The notes under the pieces were generated by a model. The model was not told the origin of the DNA. It worked only from the letters and a program-made list of their open reading frames with translations, and did no database searches. Position numbers and translations under genes: made by a program. Below are positions 11,701-22,800 of a stretch of DNA of 64,000 bases, piece by piece; the first letter of the stretch is position 1, and the number at the start of each line of letters is the position of its first letter. Location: NCBI GenBank assembly GCA_916610825.1, contig OU744446.1:12086538-12150537 (forward strand), in the 5' to 3' direction. Origin of the DNA: Haliclystus octoradiatus (lineage: Eukaryota; Cnidaria; Staurozoa; Stauromedusae; Haliclystidae).

Positions 11701-14700
11701 ATTTGTACTTACATGTTTTGTTTCGTTTGACATTCCTTTTGCAATAAATATCATATTTGATCTCCAAATCGCAAGGCTAGGGGCAAAGAAATATGGCCGG
11801 CAGTAAAACTTCCTGAACAATTTACCTGTTGAGTGATCACAATTTTCCCTACAAAATTAAATAACAATACTATTAAAAGTATTAAAAGGGATTTACATCT
11901 TTTTAAATTTCACACCAACCTTGATGTCTAATGAGAGAATTACATTTTTTAACATTAAATTTGAAAAATCTTTTCGGATTACGGTATATATATAATCAAT
12001 TAATAATTAATAAACGAAAAAATCAGACATGTCTGATTTTTTCGTTTATTAATTATTAAACAGCTCTGCATTTATGGCATAATTGAGCACTATTGAAACA
12101 GCAAAGACAACACAAGTACCTTGATATTACTACTATATAATCAATTAGGGATGCCAAGAGTTATTGCAACATTTAATGTTGTACAAAAGATAAGAAGCTA
12201 TTCCCTGAAAAATATCCCACTGATTTCATGAACATTTACAAACATTCATGTTCACCCTATGAATAATTCATGAACAAAGGATAAACTGTTCATGGATGTT
12301 TAACATGTAATGAACCTGTTAATGACCTGTTTTTCATGACATTTTTATGAATTGTTCATAAACTGTTTTCACAGAGGATATCATAATACCATTTATCAAA
12401 ATTGGAGAGAAAAGAACATGAACATAACATAAGAACATAAGAACATAACAAATAGAGTTTAACTAACTTTGGCAGAGTTCTTAGAAAACGTATCTGAAAT
12501 GATGATAGATTGAACCGGAACTTGTATATAATAACCAGCTATGCGAGGTACATTGTCAACTATATGCAAATGACCTTCGTATACATGGTTGATTCATGGT
12601 AGTCAAATCTTTTGTAGCCATTTTGAAATTTTTTATCTTGAATATTTTTGGTATGAAAATGATGCAGAATTCTTTGGTATGATCATATAAGTCAATCAGG
12701 AAAGAAAAAAACATTAATTATGTGACACCGGAACTAGTGCCAGGCTCTTTTCGTTCAAATAAAATTGATCATCTTAAAAAGGTTGGGTGTAAAATTGCTT
12801 TCCATAATTCCTAATTATTTTTCCTGATAATTGTACCTTGACATATTTGCTTGGATTCTACAGTGTGCTTTTTTGATTGGTGAAGAAACAAAAAACTGCG
12901 GTGTTTTGAAGTTTCAAAAAGCAGTCACGCTCCAGCTGTTTTAGAAAGTTTCTAAACATCTGATTGAATAACTTTTTTGTATCGTCTCAAATCAAAAAAG
13001 CACACGGTAGAATCAAAGCAAATATGTCAAGGTACAATTATCAGCAAAAATAATTAAGATTTATGCAAAGCAAATTTACACCCGACCTTTTTAAGAAGAC
13101 CCATTTTATTTGAACGAAAAGAGCCTGGCACTAGTTCCGGTGTCACATTTTTAATGTTTTTTCTTTCCTGATTGACTTATATGATCATACCAAAGAATTC
13201 TGCATCATTTTCATACCAAAACTATTCAAGATAAAAAATTTCAAAATGGCTACAAAAGATTTGACTACCATGCCCTGTGTTAGACATAGCTAGAATGGCC
13301 AATATGAACAGGTGGACACTGTATAGAGGTGACTGTTATGCCATGTTTAAATGTATTGCTTAGTTTATTTTTTGTTGAGAAATATGCTCGGGAATAAATT
13401 ACACAACAAACATGCTTTTGTGCTGGCCAATACAGCATTAAGAATTTATGTTACAGACTTATATGAATATATGTGAAAAACTAAACAGGTATGCTAGTTC
13501 ATTGCTTGATTAGAGATTCATGTAGGTCTATTTTTCAAATGAATTACAACTGATGAAATACAGGAAAGCTTTGGCTGATCGTGCAATACTGGTTTAGATT
13601 CACATAACCAGTATTTAAAGAATGCTTGAAAGCAGAAATAATGCGATTACGGTACTATCATTGATTCCATAAATTTTTTGATGTGACAGATAGTGATCAC
13701 TCCTTGATTGTTAAATCATCAGTTTTACCATTTGTTATCGCTGTCATGAGCTGAGTAATTAATCACTACCTCATAAGTTGAATTTTAAGAAAGAAAACAC
13801 ATGCTCAATGTGCTCTTTGTACTTTATTGCTAGATTATTATTTGAGTTTATCAGATGAGCCACCGTGTGGTAATTCAGAGTACAGTATAGATTATGATTT
13901 AAGAAATGTTGGAAAATGAAAGTCGCCATAAGTCATTTGACAGAATCAACTTATGTAGCACGGCAAAAACTAACAGCGTGCTGTGTAACTGTAAGAATTC
14001 ACAGTGACACAACAAGAGTAACTTTCAGCGGTAGGCTACTGTAAGCAGATGAGGTGACCGCGTAGCTCAACGGTAGACATGATTTTCTGCTTCAGAACAA
14101 CTTGCTAGATTTTAAAAGAAAGATGTTTCAATTGTAAACATTGATTGCAGCTGTTGTATTGAAGTGATTGGCTCAGAGTGGTTCTTTGGATTTTGATTTA
14201 TCTCACTGCCAGAGTGTTACATGTCACATTGCTGTAAATAATCAGAAGCCTAAACATAAACAGAAAAATATTGCCATCTCATACAGATTATAAAGTATAC
14301 CATAGTGTCATCCATGGTAAATCGTTTGGTAATTTAGAATCTTGAGAGGAATTGAGAAATTCAAAGATAGTCTCTACATTTGGTATAGTTGAATTGAAGG
14401 TACAATCAAAAAGCTTTTCTGGAAATTGTTCTTCATTAGTGAGCTGTAAATAAGGAATAATAAATCAGAATGAAATTGAATACAAATATGCATATATATA
14501 TATATGTTCTATATGTTCTATAGGCTTATGTTATCATCAAATGATAGGCCATTGTATGTACTGGCATGGAAACCATTTAGCAATGCCAACAAAAGTATTT
14601 TATGTTGATTGAATTTAATTTTACAATAAATAACTTTGAATTATCAGCAGACAAGTACTTGTTTCTCATAAATTAGGGCTCGTCAGTTGGCTACTGTTTC

Positions 14701-17700
14701 AGAAAACAACTTGAACAGACCTACCAACAACTTTTTTGAGTTCATGAACTCTAGGTAGAACATTCAAAAAGCAAATTGTGAAACAAAGAAATTTTAATGA
14801 AAACTGACTGAAATCTTGTCGGATCGGGTCGGATTGGGTCGAATCCAGCTCGGATTCGCACACAAAGTTTTATTGACTAAATGTTTGCTAATTGCCTATT
14901 TATTACGTGTGTTACATGTGATTTAAAAGAGCAGATTATTGAATTAATGATAACTTTTTAGAATGTTGCCAACTTTCATTTGCAGGAATGGTTCAATTAT
15001 TTGAAATTTTAGCGGTTGATTTTGTTGATGTTTCGGTTTTGGTAGTTTATTGAGAGCTTTCCTGTGCCAGGAATTTAGTTTTTATACCTATACCTAGGAA
15101 CTTGCGAAAATTGGCCATTAAAGGATAAGGGGATGTATAAATGAAATGAAATTATGTTATTTTATGTTTCCACAATTATCAATTCAGTGAAAGTTAGGTA
15201 AATTGTTTTTGAATTGTTAATTTGTGCAAAATATTTCGATACACTTTTAAGCGTGTTTGTTCCCTGGCTGGCTGACTCGGATATTTCTCCGGAAAGCCAT
15301 TTGAATTGTTTTGAACAACGGAGAAACTGCATAAAACAGACTTAACTCAATGACATTATATATGACTCAACAAATATTCACTGTATTTGCCTTTTATTAC
15401 TTGCTAATTAATGCCATGTTTAAATAATTATAGGTTGCTTGGTATTTTCATAAATTTCTTGAAAACGACGGGGTCAAGCTTGGTTAGGGGAAAGGGCGTT
15501 ATTGGCGTTAACCAATCAAATTACAAGAATGAATAGTAGCAGATCCTTGTTATGTTTAAATCATATTTACCATACAAGGTATAAATACCTAAATAAATAC
15601 CTTGTTTATTTGTTCAAGAGTCAGCTGAGTTTTATTATTCTCAATCCAATCTTTTTGTCCATCTTCAACTATGAGAGGCATGTCCATCCACAATAATTTT
15701 ACTGACATTGACTCTTGCGTGATGTTGCTTGATCTTTCAACGTAACCATTTGCTGTTAAGTTTTTACATGACTCACAAAGTTCTTCCGTGATATTAGGAG
15801 TAGCCTTAAAAGGATTGTAGATGATACAATCTTCCTTATAAATGTAACTCCAATCCCAGTATGGTAGGACCTGTATCAAAAGTTATTTTTATGTTGCAAT
15901 AATTTCATGTTTTTGCATTGTAGGCCTACAATGAAACCTGTATATCACAGCCATATATGAGAGGTAGACATATTGGCCACTATAGACAGGTGGTCTTTAT
16001 ATAAAGGGTTATTGTAATAGAAAATACTATTTTAGATATACCAAGATTGACCATTGTAAAATGATGGTCATTATAAAAGGCTTGACCGTAAAGAATTCCA
16101 CTGTTAAACTAATATATTATCTATAAATGCTATATTTAACATTGATTGATTTATTTTCTTTTGGATACCATTTATTTTATTAGAAAGAAGGAACGATTAT
16201 GCTGGCATGTCATCTATTGGCAGCATACAAAATCAAAGATACATGTCATGATGTCCCACAAGATGTTGCACAAGTTCTTCTGGACATTGGAAGATCCATA
16301 AGAAGTTGTGAATGGAGTCATGTGTGGGCATATAGAAACTGGTGACATCAAAATTATCGGCGAAACCCATACATGTCATTTAATAAGGCATTTAATCATA
16401 AATAATGGCCGTAGCTGACCAATCGCAGCCATCTAAAAACAAAGATTACAGAAGCAGAGCCGTCAAATATCAAGTATGGAAAGCGACGATGTGTTTAACT
16501 GTAAAGGTAGAACAAATCATTTATTTATGGCTCTGTAATTTAACTGCAACTTTGATTTTTATTTGATTTTTATTTGATTATTTTACTTAAATAGCAATTT
16601 TTGTTTTTAAGAGGCAGCTGACCCTCTGCAGCCAAACTGCAGACTTGAATAAAATATCCTATAGATTATGTTCCTTTGCAAAATGACTGAAAGTTTATAA
16701 AAAACAATTTCATTATAGATTAAAGATAGCCTAATCAATGACAAACAGGCAAATTTGAGCAAATGAGATTTAGTTATATTTAGTTGAATTCCTACGGGGA
16801 ATAATTATGAAGCTGCATACCGAATGTTTCAGGCACCCACAACAAGTTGCTCAATCTAGTTATCTGGATAAACGCTGGTTATGGAATGAGACTAGATGTG
16901 ATTACGGTGTTTTACCAGAGGCGCAGTAATCTGTAAACCATGTCCTTCTAAAATATGCCTACGTGCAGCAATCACTTCCATATTGGGAATTCTAGTAATA
17001 ATTTAAAGGAGAAAAATTGACCGGCAGGCTCTAAGCGCTTGTCATGTGTGTGTTCGTCGTTTATATTGTTTCTACAGTGTCTGAAACCATGCTGAAACTG
17101 AAATTTGAAGCCATGCCGAAGCTATGACTGGAGTTGATCGTTGAATTTACGCTAAGCATATTTCAAATTGAGGTTGTAGAGACCGCCAGTCAAGTTTGCT
17201 CCTTTAAGCGAGGATTAGCTGAGATTGCAGCGCAATCGGACCTCAGATCTGATCATATCTGGTTGACTGTGGTGCAAATCCCCCAAGGTCAACTCAGCCT
17301 TGATTTTATCTAGCCTACACATCAAATGAGTACCATATTCTGATGGCGAATGGAATGGTCCAGAGGGATGAGGGAATGGCGTTGTGAGTAGAGTAGCTGA
17401 GACGCACCGTTGCTCATTGACAATCTGGTATCCAGTTAAACAGTCCTCAGATTGCTTTTACTGTACTGTAGGCCTTCTACCGGTATTATTGATGAACAAA
17501 TTGATTTGCCAGTGGTTTTTAGACTCTTTTCAAGTCTAGGAGTTGAGTTTATATAATGAATTGATAAATAGAGTATTTTTCTCGGTACAGAAAGAGTAAG
17601 TTTGGTAGCAAATACCAAAGGTTTTCAGGTTTTGATAGAGTCTCGTACTTGTTAAGTGCACGCCGGTAACCTTCTTCATATTTAATTATAAGTTATAAGT

Positions 17701-18802
17701 GCACACCTGCTGCGATAGGTGCACCGTCACGCTGCTAATACTCTTCATATTTATTTATAAGCTTTAAGTGCACATGCTCATGCGATAGAATATTTAAAAG
17801 TTTTTTAAGTGCACGCCCATGCGATAGGTGCACGCTCTTAATATTCATATTTAAAAAGTTTTTTAAGTGCACGCCCTGCTATAGGTACACGCCAGTAATA
17901 TTCTTCATTAATTAGTTTTATGTGCACGCCTCTGCTATATATAGGTGTACGCCGGAAGTATTCTTCATATTTAAATTCAAGTTATAAGTGCACCACTGCA
18001 CGCCCATATGATAGGTGCACGCCGGTAATATTCTTCAAATTAAATTTTTTTCAAAGTGCACGCCCATGCGATAGGTGCACGCTCTTAATATTTTTAAAAA
18101 TTTACGTACACACCTCTGTTTTAGGTGAACGGTATCGATACTTTAAGTTTTCGTTTCGTGTAAAATTGCGGTGACCATTCTAATTCCGCGGCAAATCGTG
18201 CCGGCTCCTTCTCTTATCTACGCCACTTCGTGCAAAATTGCGGCAAAAATTTTTACCGTGCGACAAAATCTCGTAAATGCTTTTGGAAAAACGTACATTT
18301 TGGGATTTACGTCGAAAATTTAATATTGAAAAAACTTTTCGACGTTATAGCGTACAATCGAAAATACATCAACATTATAAGATAAGATATAAGTTATAAC
18401 ATTAAAACCGAATAGTACTTCAAAAATTAGGCTACATGAAAGTGGATGATCCTGGTTACTTAAGCTAATTCTTACTTGCATCGAGGCTATCTTTGCATGG
18501 ATAACAAACATGTTATAAGCCATGTCAGAATAACAAAGGAGAGCAACAAATGCCACAACAGCAGCGATGCCAATTGTTCCCTTTTTACTGTCGTTGTACA
18601 CATCATAGACCTTAGAACGACTTGATTTTAAAGGTTTCAAACATTCTTTTAATTCTTTTTTATTAAAACCTTTTGCAACACAATAATTGTAAAGCGTCTG
18701 TCCTTCTTTGGCTATCAGATTTAGTTTTTCATCGTGTGACAGTGACAGTGATTTCGTTTCGGCAGCAATTGCCCCTGGGAATGGGTAGTTTTCTTCTACC
18801 AT
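5711..18802 (-). CDS. C6orf89-like single-pass membrane protein, copy A (7 exons, 373 aa)
   Basis: Exons in coding order are 18802-18476, 15870-15601, 14443-14301, 11848-11713, 11045-10995, 10550-10454 and 5808-5711. All have GT-AG borders and the frame closes (1122 nt). The protein resembles human C6orf89 (bombesin receptor-activated protein, about 350 aa). It has a cytosolic N-terminal part (KLNLIAKEGQTLYNYCVAKG), one membrane segment at about residues 75-91 (GIAAVVAFVALLC), then a lumenal domain with LPYWDWSYIYKEDC, CESC and LFRKFYCRPYFFAP, ending LLSGVSWDTK. N-glycosylation sequons (NIT, NST) fit a lumenal location. Copy B (30399-19819) has the same exon phases and near-equal exon sizes. 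The last exon is separated from the rest by a 4.6-kb intron holding a 3.07-kb hAT insertion. Function in this organism is unknown. Confidence 0.85.
6084..9149 (-). mobile_element. hAT DNA transposon, decayed, with intact ends
   Basis: The ends are perfect inverted repeats of at least 15 bp, CAGGGGCGCAAATTG (6084-6098) and its reverse complement (9135-9149). The element is flanked by identical 8-bp duplications TATATTGT (6076-6083 and 9150-9157), as expected for hAT elements. Subterminal G-runs near the left end are mirrored by C-runs near the right end. It encodes a broken ZMYM1-like transposase on the minus strand (6489-8658) and sits in intron 6 of C6orf89-like copy A in the same orientation as the gene. 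Confidence 0.95.
6489..8658 (-). pseudogene. hAT transposase pseudogene (TTF finger, DUF4371, hAT dimerisation)
   Basis: The remains of a ZMYM1-like hAT transposase are spread over several frames. The N-terminal part (8658-8113) has the TTF-type zinc-finger region (MGPFQPLLRSYP, RFYVDWFREFPHLEYS, AAYCFCCQLFP). A DUF4371-like piece follows (about 8090-7690: YWDSQNQYIDLLHEQL, QLSVVVRYV, ITDDKTGDGQAKSI), then GTKWVAQCESLKAVW (7534-7148), then a C-terminal dimerisation region (6839-6489) with PITSASNERAFSKLNLIKN. Damage includes a frameshift near 8115, an in-frame TAA near 8017, further frameshifts near 7690 and 7540, and about 100 residues missing between the zinc-finger part and DUF4371. It is not functional; the intact ends could still be moved by a related transposase. 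Confidence 0.9.
9655..9900. repeat. TTCATGAAC palindromic repeat cluster
   Basis: It is a dense run of TTCATGAAC/ATGAATAGTTCATGAAC words and their complements that can fold on itself. It belongs to the family of short fold-back elements seen at 11391-11552 and many other places in the window. Confidence 0.6.
10789..10828 (-). ncRNA. Hammerhead ribozyme motif, left arm
   Basis: On the minus strand: CTGT (helix I), CTGATGA, a short helix II, GAAAC, helix III ACU/AGU with a 2-nt loop, A at the cleavage position, then ACAG closing helix I. All invariant core residues are present; helix II (CG/CG with a larger loop) is weaker than in the 28-kb copies. Confidence 0.6.
10871..10909 (+). ncRNA. Hammerhead ribozyme motif, right arm (degenerate)
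   Basis: CTGT, CTGATGA, a TCG...GCG helix II, then GAAG where the core should read GAAA, an altered helix III (GTTATAGT), A, and ACAG closing helix I. The changed core base and weakened helix III suggest reduced or lost activity compared with the left arm. Confidence 0.45.
11391..11552. mobile_element. Short fold-back MITE, CCCCTGCGAAAAAC ends, TTCATGAAC body
   Basis: The ends CCCCTGCGAAAAAC and GTTTTTCGCAGGGG are inverted repeats. The inside is made of GTTCATGAACAGTTCAGGAAC-type words and a second inner inverted pair. This is the best-preserved member of the TTCATGAAC family here; others are at 24638-24701, 56233-56383 and 12193-12379. Confidence 0.8.
12003..12140. repeat. Palindrome plus second copy of the 2468-2573 repeat
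   Basis: Positions 12003-12060 form a near-perfect palindrome (AATAATTAATAAACGAAAAA...AATTATT). Its right half runs into the block shared with 2468-2573. No hammerhead core is present at this copy. Confidence 0.7.
12193..12379. mobile_element. TTCATGAAC fold-back MITE copy
   Basis: It runs from about CCCTGAAAAATA to GTTTTCACAGAGG, with TTCATGAAC, GTTCATGGATG and ATTGTTCATAAACTG words inside. It is diverged from the 11391-11552 copy. Confidence 0.55.
12510..13345. mobile_element. Degenerate CAGTGAAACC MITE split by a large fold-back element
   Basis: Flanks 12510-12594 (ACTTGTATATAATAACCAGC, ATGCGAGG) and 13273-13345 (AACAGGTGGACACTGTATAG, GTGACTGTTATG) are the two halves of the Tc1-like MITE family seen at 20486-20645. 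Between them sits the fold-back element 12595-13272. Confidence 0.6.
12595..13272. mobile_element. Fold-back element of about 680 bp with long arms
   Basis: Left arm from CATGGTAGTCAAATCTTTTG and right arm ending CAAAAGATTTGACTACCATG are inverted repeats. Complementarity continues with few mismatches over nearly the whole length (for example GGTATGATCATATAAGTCAA versus its complement near 13170), leaving only a short centre near 12940. No coding capacity; target duplication not clear. Confidence 0.8.
14801..15600. other. Intron 2 of C6orf89-like copy A, no further feature recognised
   Basis: Unique-looking AT-rich sequence apart from a short direct repeat of GGATCGGGTCGGATTGGGTC at 14820-14840. 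I see no exon, repeat family or RNA gene in it. Confidence 0.4.
15929..16088. mobile_element. Tc1-like MITE, CAGTGAAACC family (degenerate)
   Basis: It begins CAATGAAACCTGTATATCAC and ends GGCTTGACCG before TA. Internal words GAGAGGTAGACATATTGGCC and CACTATAGACAGGTGG match the copies at 20486-20645 and 21998-22105. Confidence 0.65.
17209..17445 (+). repeat. tRNA-derived SINE
   Basis: The head GAGGATTAGCTGAGATTGCA resembles a pol III box A and GTGGTGCAAATCCCCC is a weak box B. The downstream body has ATCAAATGAGTACCAT, GATGGCGAATGGAATGGTCC and GCGTTGTGAGTAG, shared with the SINE at 45689-46110 and partly with 53924. Confidence 0.75.
17653..18132 (+). repeat. Minisatellite of GTGCACGCC palindromic units
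   Basis: About seven tandem units of roughly 60-75 bp. Each reads AAGTGCACGCC, a 7-8 bp spacer (often CATGCGAT), AGGTGCACGC, then (C)GGTAATATTCTTCATATTTA and a poly-T/A stretch. GTGCACGCC and AGGTGCAC are near-inverted, so every unit can form a small hairpin. Units vary by point changes and small indels. It lies in intron 1 of C6orf89-like copy A, about 350 bp downstream of exon 1. Confidence 0.85.
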
Positions 18803-19818
18803 ATCAATTAGGCTACAAACCTATTGTAGTGTAACAGATGAAACTGTGGATAATTAAGATGTCAAGCTCTGTAGAACAGTAGATGTACCGGTACTCGTCT
18901 GGAGTGAGCTTTACAGAAGTTTCAGCATGTGATCATGATGTTCAAAACATCAATTCAGCAGGAAGAATTTTTCAAGCTGGACATGATCTAGACATGATCA
19001 CTCTCCCCAATCTTTATTTTTACATGAAGTGTCTCCAAGGACAACAAATCTATGAATCCGATTGCTTCATCTTGTTTGCATCATATTTAAAGTATGTTTT
19101 AGCAATAAACTCAACTTAATCGAAATTTCACATTTCCTTTATAATACATGGATTGCAATAACAAATTAATAATAAATTCAGTGAAAATTGATCATTATTA
19201 TAAATAATGAGGCAATTAGAACGATAATATGAAGGTTTGGATTAACCTGCTATAGTGCTTAAATCTCAACTTGGAAAACGATCTTTTAGCTGGATGAAAG
19301 GGACCGGGCTTGGGTGCTGTGAATGTCCCTGGTTCAGATTTCACATCTAATTATTGGTTCTGGTACATCTTGAGTCCAGTGTTTGTCCAAAATCATTTGG
19401 CAATTGCATATATATTTTTTGTTATGAAATAGAAAATTATTTGGCAACTTTCCTTCATAGATACAGTAAAAGAGTCAGGAATTTAAAAGTAGAATATTGT
19501 GCAACAATTTGGCATTGAAAAAATTCAATTAAACTCTTACAAAATCATATCTGCATGACTTGAATCCAAAACCATATTAAAATCAATCAAAATTAAAATC
19601 ATGGATATAGATTTATTATTGAATTTCAATGGGAAAGAGAAAATCTTAGAGGACACATTCATGGACAAAAACAGGAATACCAACAAAAAACTGAACAATT
19701 TTATGTTTGTAACTTTGTACAATAATATCCGAAGATTGTTCGATTGAAATTTATAATACAAAGCTTTATAGAAATTACAATTTTTCAAATGAAAATACAA
19801 ACAAATACAAGTGTGTAT
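18803..19818. other. Spacer between the two C6orf89-like genes
   Basis: About 1 kb between the start codon of copy A and the stop of copy B on the minus strand. It must hold the 5' end and promoter of copy A and the 3' UTR of copy B (a minus-strand AATAAA is present at about 19612-19617). No gene or repeat is recognised. Confidence 0.5.
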
Positions 19819-22800
19819 TTACATTTCATCCCAATTAACTGCAGTCAAAACAGCAAGTGTTGCTTCATCACTACTGGCACCAAACTCAAGTTTCCAAATC
19901 CGATGTGGCACAATCACTAAAAACAACAAAGAACAAAAACTGTCAGACAAATAAATACATAAATCTGAATTGATACATTCAAAATTGTGGAAATAAAGAT
20001 AGATTTATCAATGTGGATAATGTACGCTACTCAATAGACTAGGTGAAATTCAATTTTTACAGAGTTGAATAGTAGGCCATCAGTTTTGCTTAATTACTGG
20101 TTGGGTCTACGAATTATTTTACACATACATTGTACATATTTAATAGACTACTGTGACTATTTCAGAGCCATGTGCATTCTAGAGCCTGTGTGTAACAGTC
20201 AACAAAAGGACAAATCACCTCTTTCTGTTGGAAAAGTTCATGAACGTTAAAACAGCCCAATCTTCATGAACTGTCCATAAAAACAGGACATATAAAGTTC
20301 AGGGAGACTTCATAAACTATTCACAAACATTTTAGGAATTCATGGTTCACAACTTTTTTACGATGTCTGAAAATTTTACCAATTATTCATGAAGAAAGCT
20401 GAGTTTTAAAAGTTTTTATAGTGTCGGTAAATTACAGATCAATATGTGTTACTGTTTTAAACCACGTTGAACAAACATCCACCTACAGTGAAACCTGTAT
20501 ATAACAGCCAGCTACGAGAGGAAGATAAATTGACCACTATAGACAGGTGGCCTTTATATACAGGTTTAATTCAATAGAAAATATTATTTTAGCCATTGAA
20601 AGAGTGACCACTATAGACAGGTGACCGTTATAACAGGTTTGACTGTATATCTATTTGATGTTTACATCTCATTGATTCCCTGCGACTACTCTGATTTTTC
20701 GGATTCCATGGATTCAAAAAATTTGGAATAATTTGGATTAGATTCAAATGCTTGTTTCTGAACGAATTAGATTTAATTATTTTTCTTTGGATCAGATTGA
20801 GATCATTACAGCATTCCTACCCGTCATCAATTTTCAGTTAATCCAATCCAACACACGCCTTTACTCCCTATACCCTTTATCTAGTTGCAAATTGAGTACT
20901 TTTTTAGGGAGGTAATATAAAATAGTTTGATATATAAAATATATGCAATATGTAGATTAACTCAAATAATACAAAATTGTGTGAACCTAAAATAGATTAG
21001 AGCGCAATAAATGAATATATATTTCAGAGTGTAATTATGTAGCATTTTACATACATATCTCTCCTGGCTTGACTGTTCCTGTAACTGTATCGCATCCAAA
21101 TGACTGACATGTGTCATCGGCATAAAGTTCATAATAAACACTTCCATGGATCTGCAAATATAATTTGGAGAAAGCTACTGTAACTGGGAAAAATCCTATG
21201 TTAGTTATATGTTAGCCTATAGATTGTATGGGAAATTGCAGCGGACATTCTGCTTAGTATATATGTCTAGTCGACTGCTGTATTATTTTGAGAAAGCATC
21301 TATGCAACTAAATGTGACAGCGATTGTGATGATGGGTTTAAATATTTAATTTTCCGTCTGATTTTTCTTTTAAATACGAAGATTAAATATTTTAATTTAC
21401 AATAACATAATTTTGCATATTTTGACAAGTCGAACTGTCAGCGGTAACTTTCACCAAGGATGGCAGATCGTCCCACAAACAAGCATAAGCTGACTGGAAA
21501 AAGTTGCGATGTCTGTGTTTGATGTATAAGTCATTATTGGTTAAGGGGCGGGTTTTTGTGGTGGATCGAAAAGAGAAGAATGTGAATAACATATGAGGAG
21601 CTTTCTGCGATTTTACAAGAAACAATATGCAGCAAAGCAGAAAGCATGAAACTGGAACAGAAACAACGTTTGAAACAATTTTTTTGTAAATCTGATCGGA
21701 CGCACACCTTTACTTTGTCCGAATAAATAGATCAATTTTTTATCAATGTTTTGATTATAAGCTCAATGTATTCGGTTGTGATTTATATTAAACGCCTTCG
21801 GCTTGCACACGGGGCCAGTTAGCCTTTGGGTTCCTCAAAGAGGTCGCTTCGCTCCCTTTAGTAGCCTGAAGTTAAACTTGTCAAAGAGAATGTCAATAAA
21901 ACGAGAGAGTACTGAAAAGGAATTAAAAATACAGAACAGCAGCTGATAATGGATTTCAGTTTTGATAATTAATCCTTACATACATGTATAAAGTATACAG
22001 TGAAACCTGTATATAACGGCCAGCTACAAGAGGTAGAAAAATTGACCACTATAGAAAGGTGGCCGTCGCTGTATAGAAGTGATCATTATAACAGGTTTGA
22101 ATGTGTAAAAATGAGATTGATACTTTATTGTACTAAATATAAAAATTTCAAATTAAATACATATGGGTTATGTGTAGGAAAATGGTATGTTGACTACATC
22201 GTTCAAATGAAATAAATATGGATTGGAAATTAGTTAACCAGTTAATAAACTGGTTTTCACAGTGAAAGGCATTATGTAAATATTATGCTGTGTCGGTTGA
22301 GTGAATCTCTGCATGAATCATCGAATTTATTTATAACAAAAGAAGGAGAACAAAGGCAAAGCAGTATATTTTCACAAAACTTCCTTTGAAATGACGTTAT
22401 TTTTTTTATTTTTATTTTTAATCGCAATTTATCGCATTTAAAATTGTAAAAAACAAAACATCGGGTAGTCGAAGGCCTATAGATACCCCAGACGCGTATT
22501 AGAAGTTTAGAAAGTGCGCCGTGGAAAAGGAGTTTAACAATAATGAAACAATAGTCTCCGACACGGTTTGCGTATTATTATTTCTTAAATTATACTTCTT
22601 GTTTATTGGTACCATTATATTACTATATACACATTACTACAAATAATGATTTCTAGCATTTGTTTCCACAAAAAGTTCATTGGAATGGGAATAGTTCATT
22701 ATGAGATCCCGATGATAGTTATCATTTAGTTAATAACCATTTGTATGGTAAACGCTCTTTATCAAATTAAATTTAAATTGCGTTGAATGAGAGAGAGGTG

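Noticed and set aside
14052..14120. GTGACCGCGTAGCTCAACGG resembling a tRNA box A
   Set aside because: No matching box B (GGTTCRANNCC) or acceptor stem within range.
16470..16510. Short ATG exon MESDDVFNCK followed by donor-like GTAGAA
   Set aside because: Only ten residues, and no acceptor exon in the right phase could be linked to it; chance cannot be excluded.
17653..18132. CRISPR-like array
   Set aside because: The repeats vary, the spacers are not unique sequences, and the window is plainly eukaryotic; it is a minisatellite.
18883..19119. 78-residue open frame upstream of copy A
   Set aside because: No homology, no splice signals, no codon pattern; it lies in the presumed promoter region.
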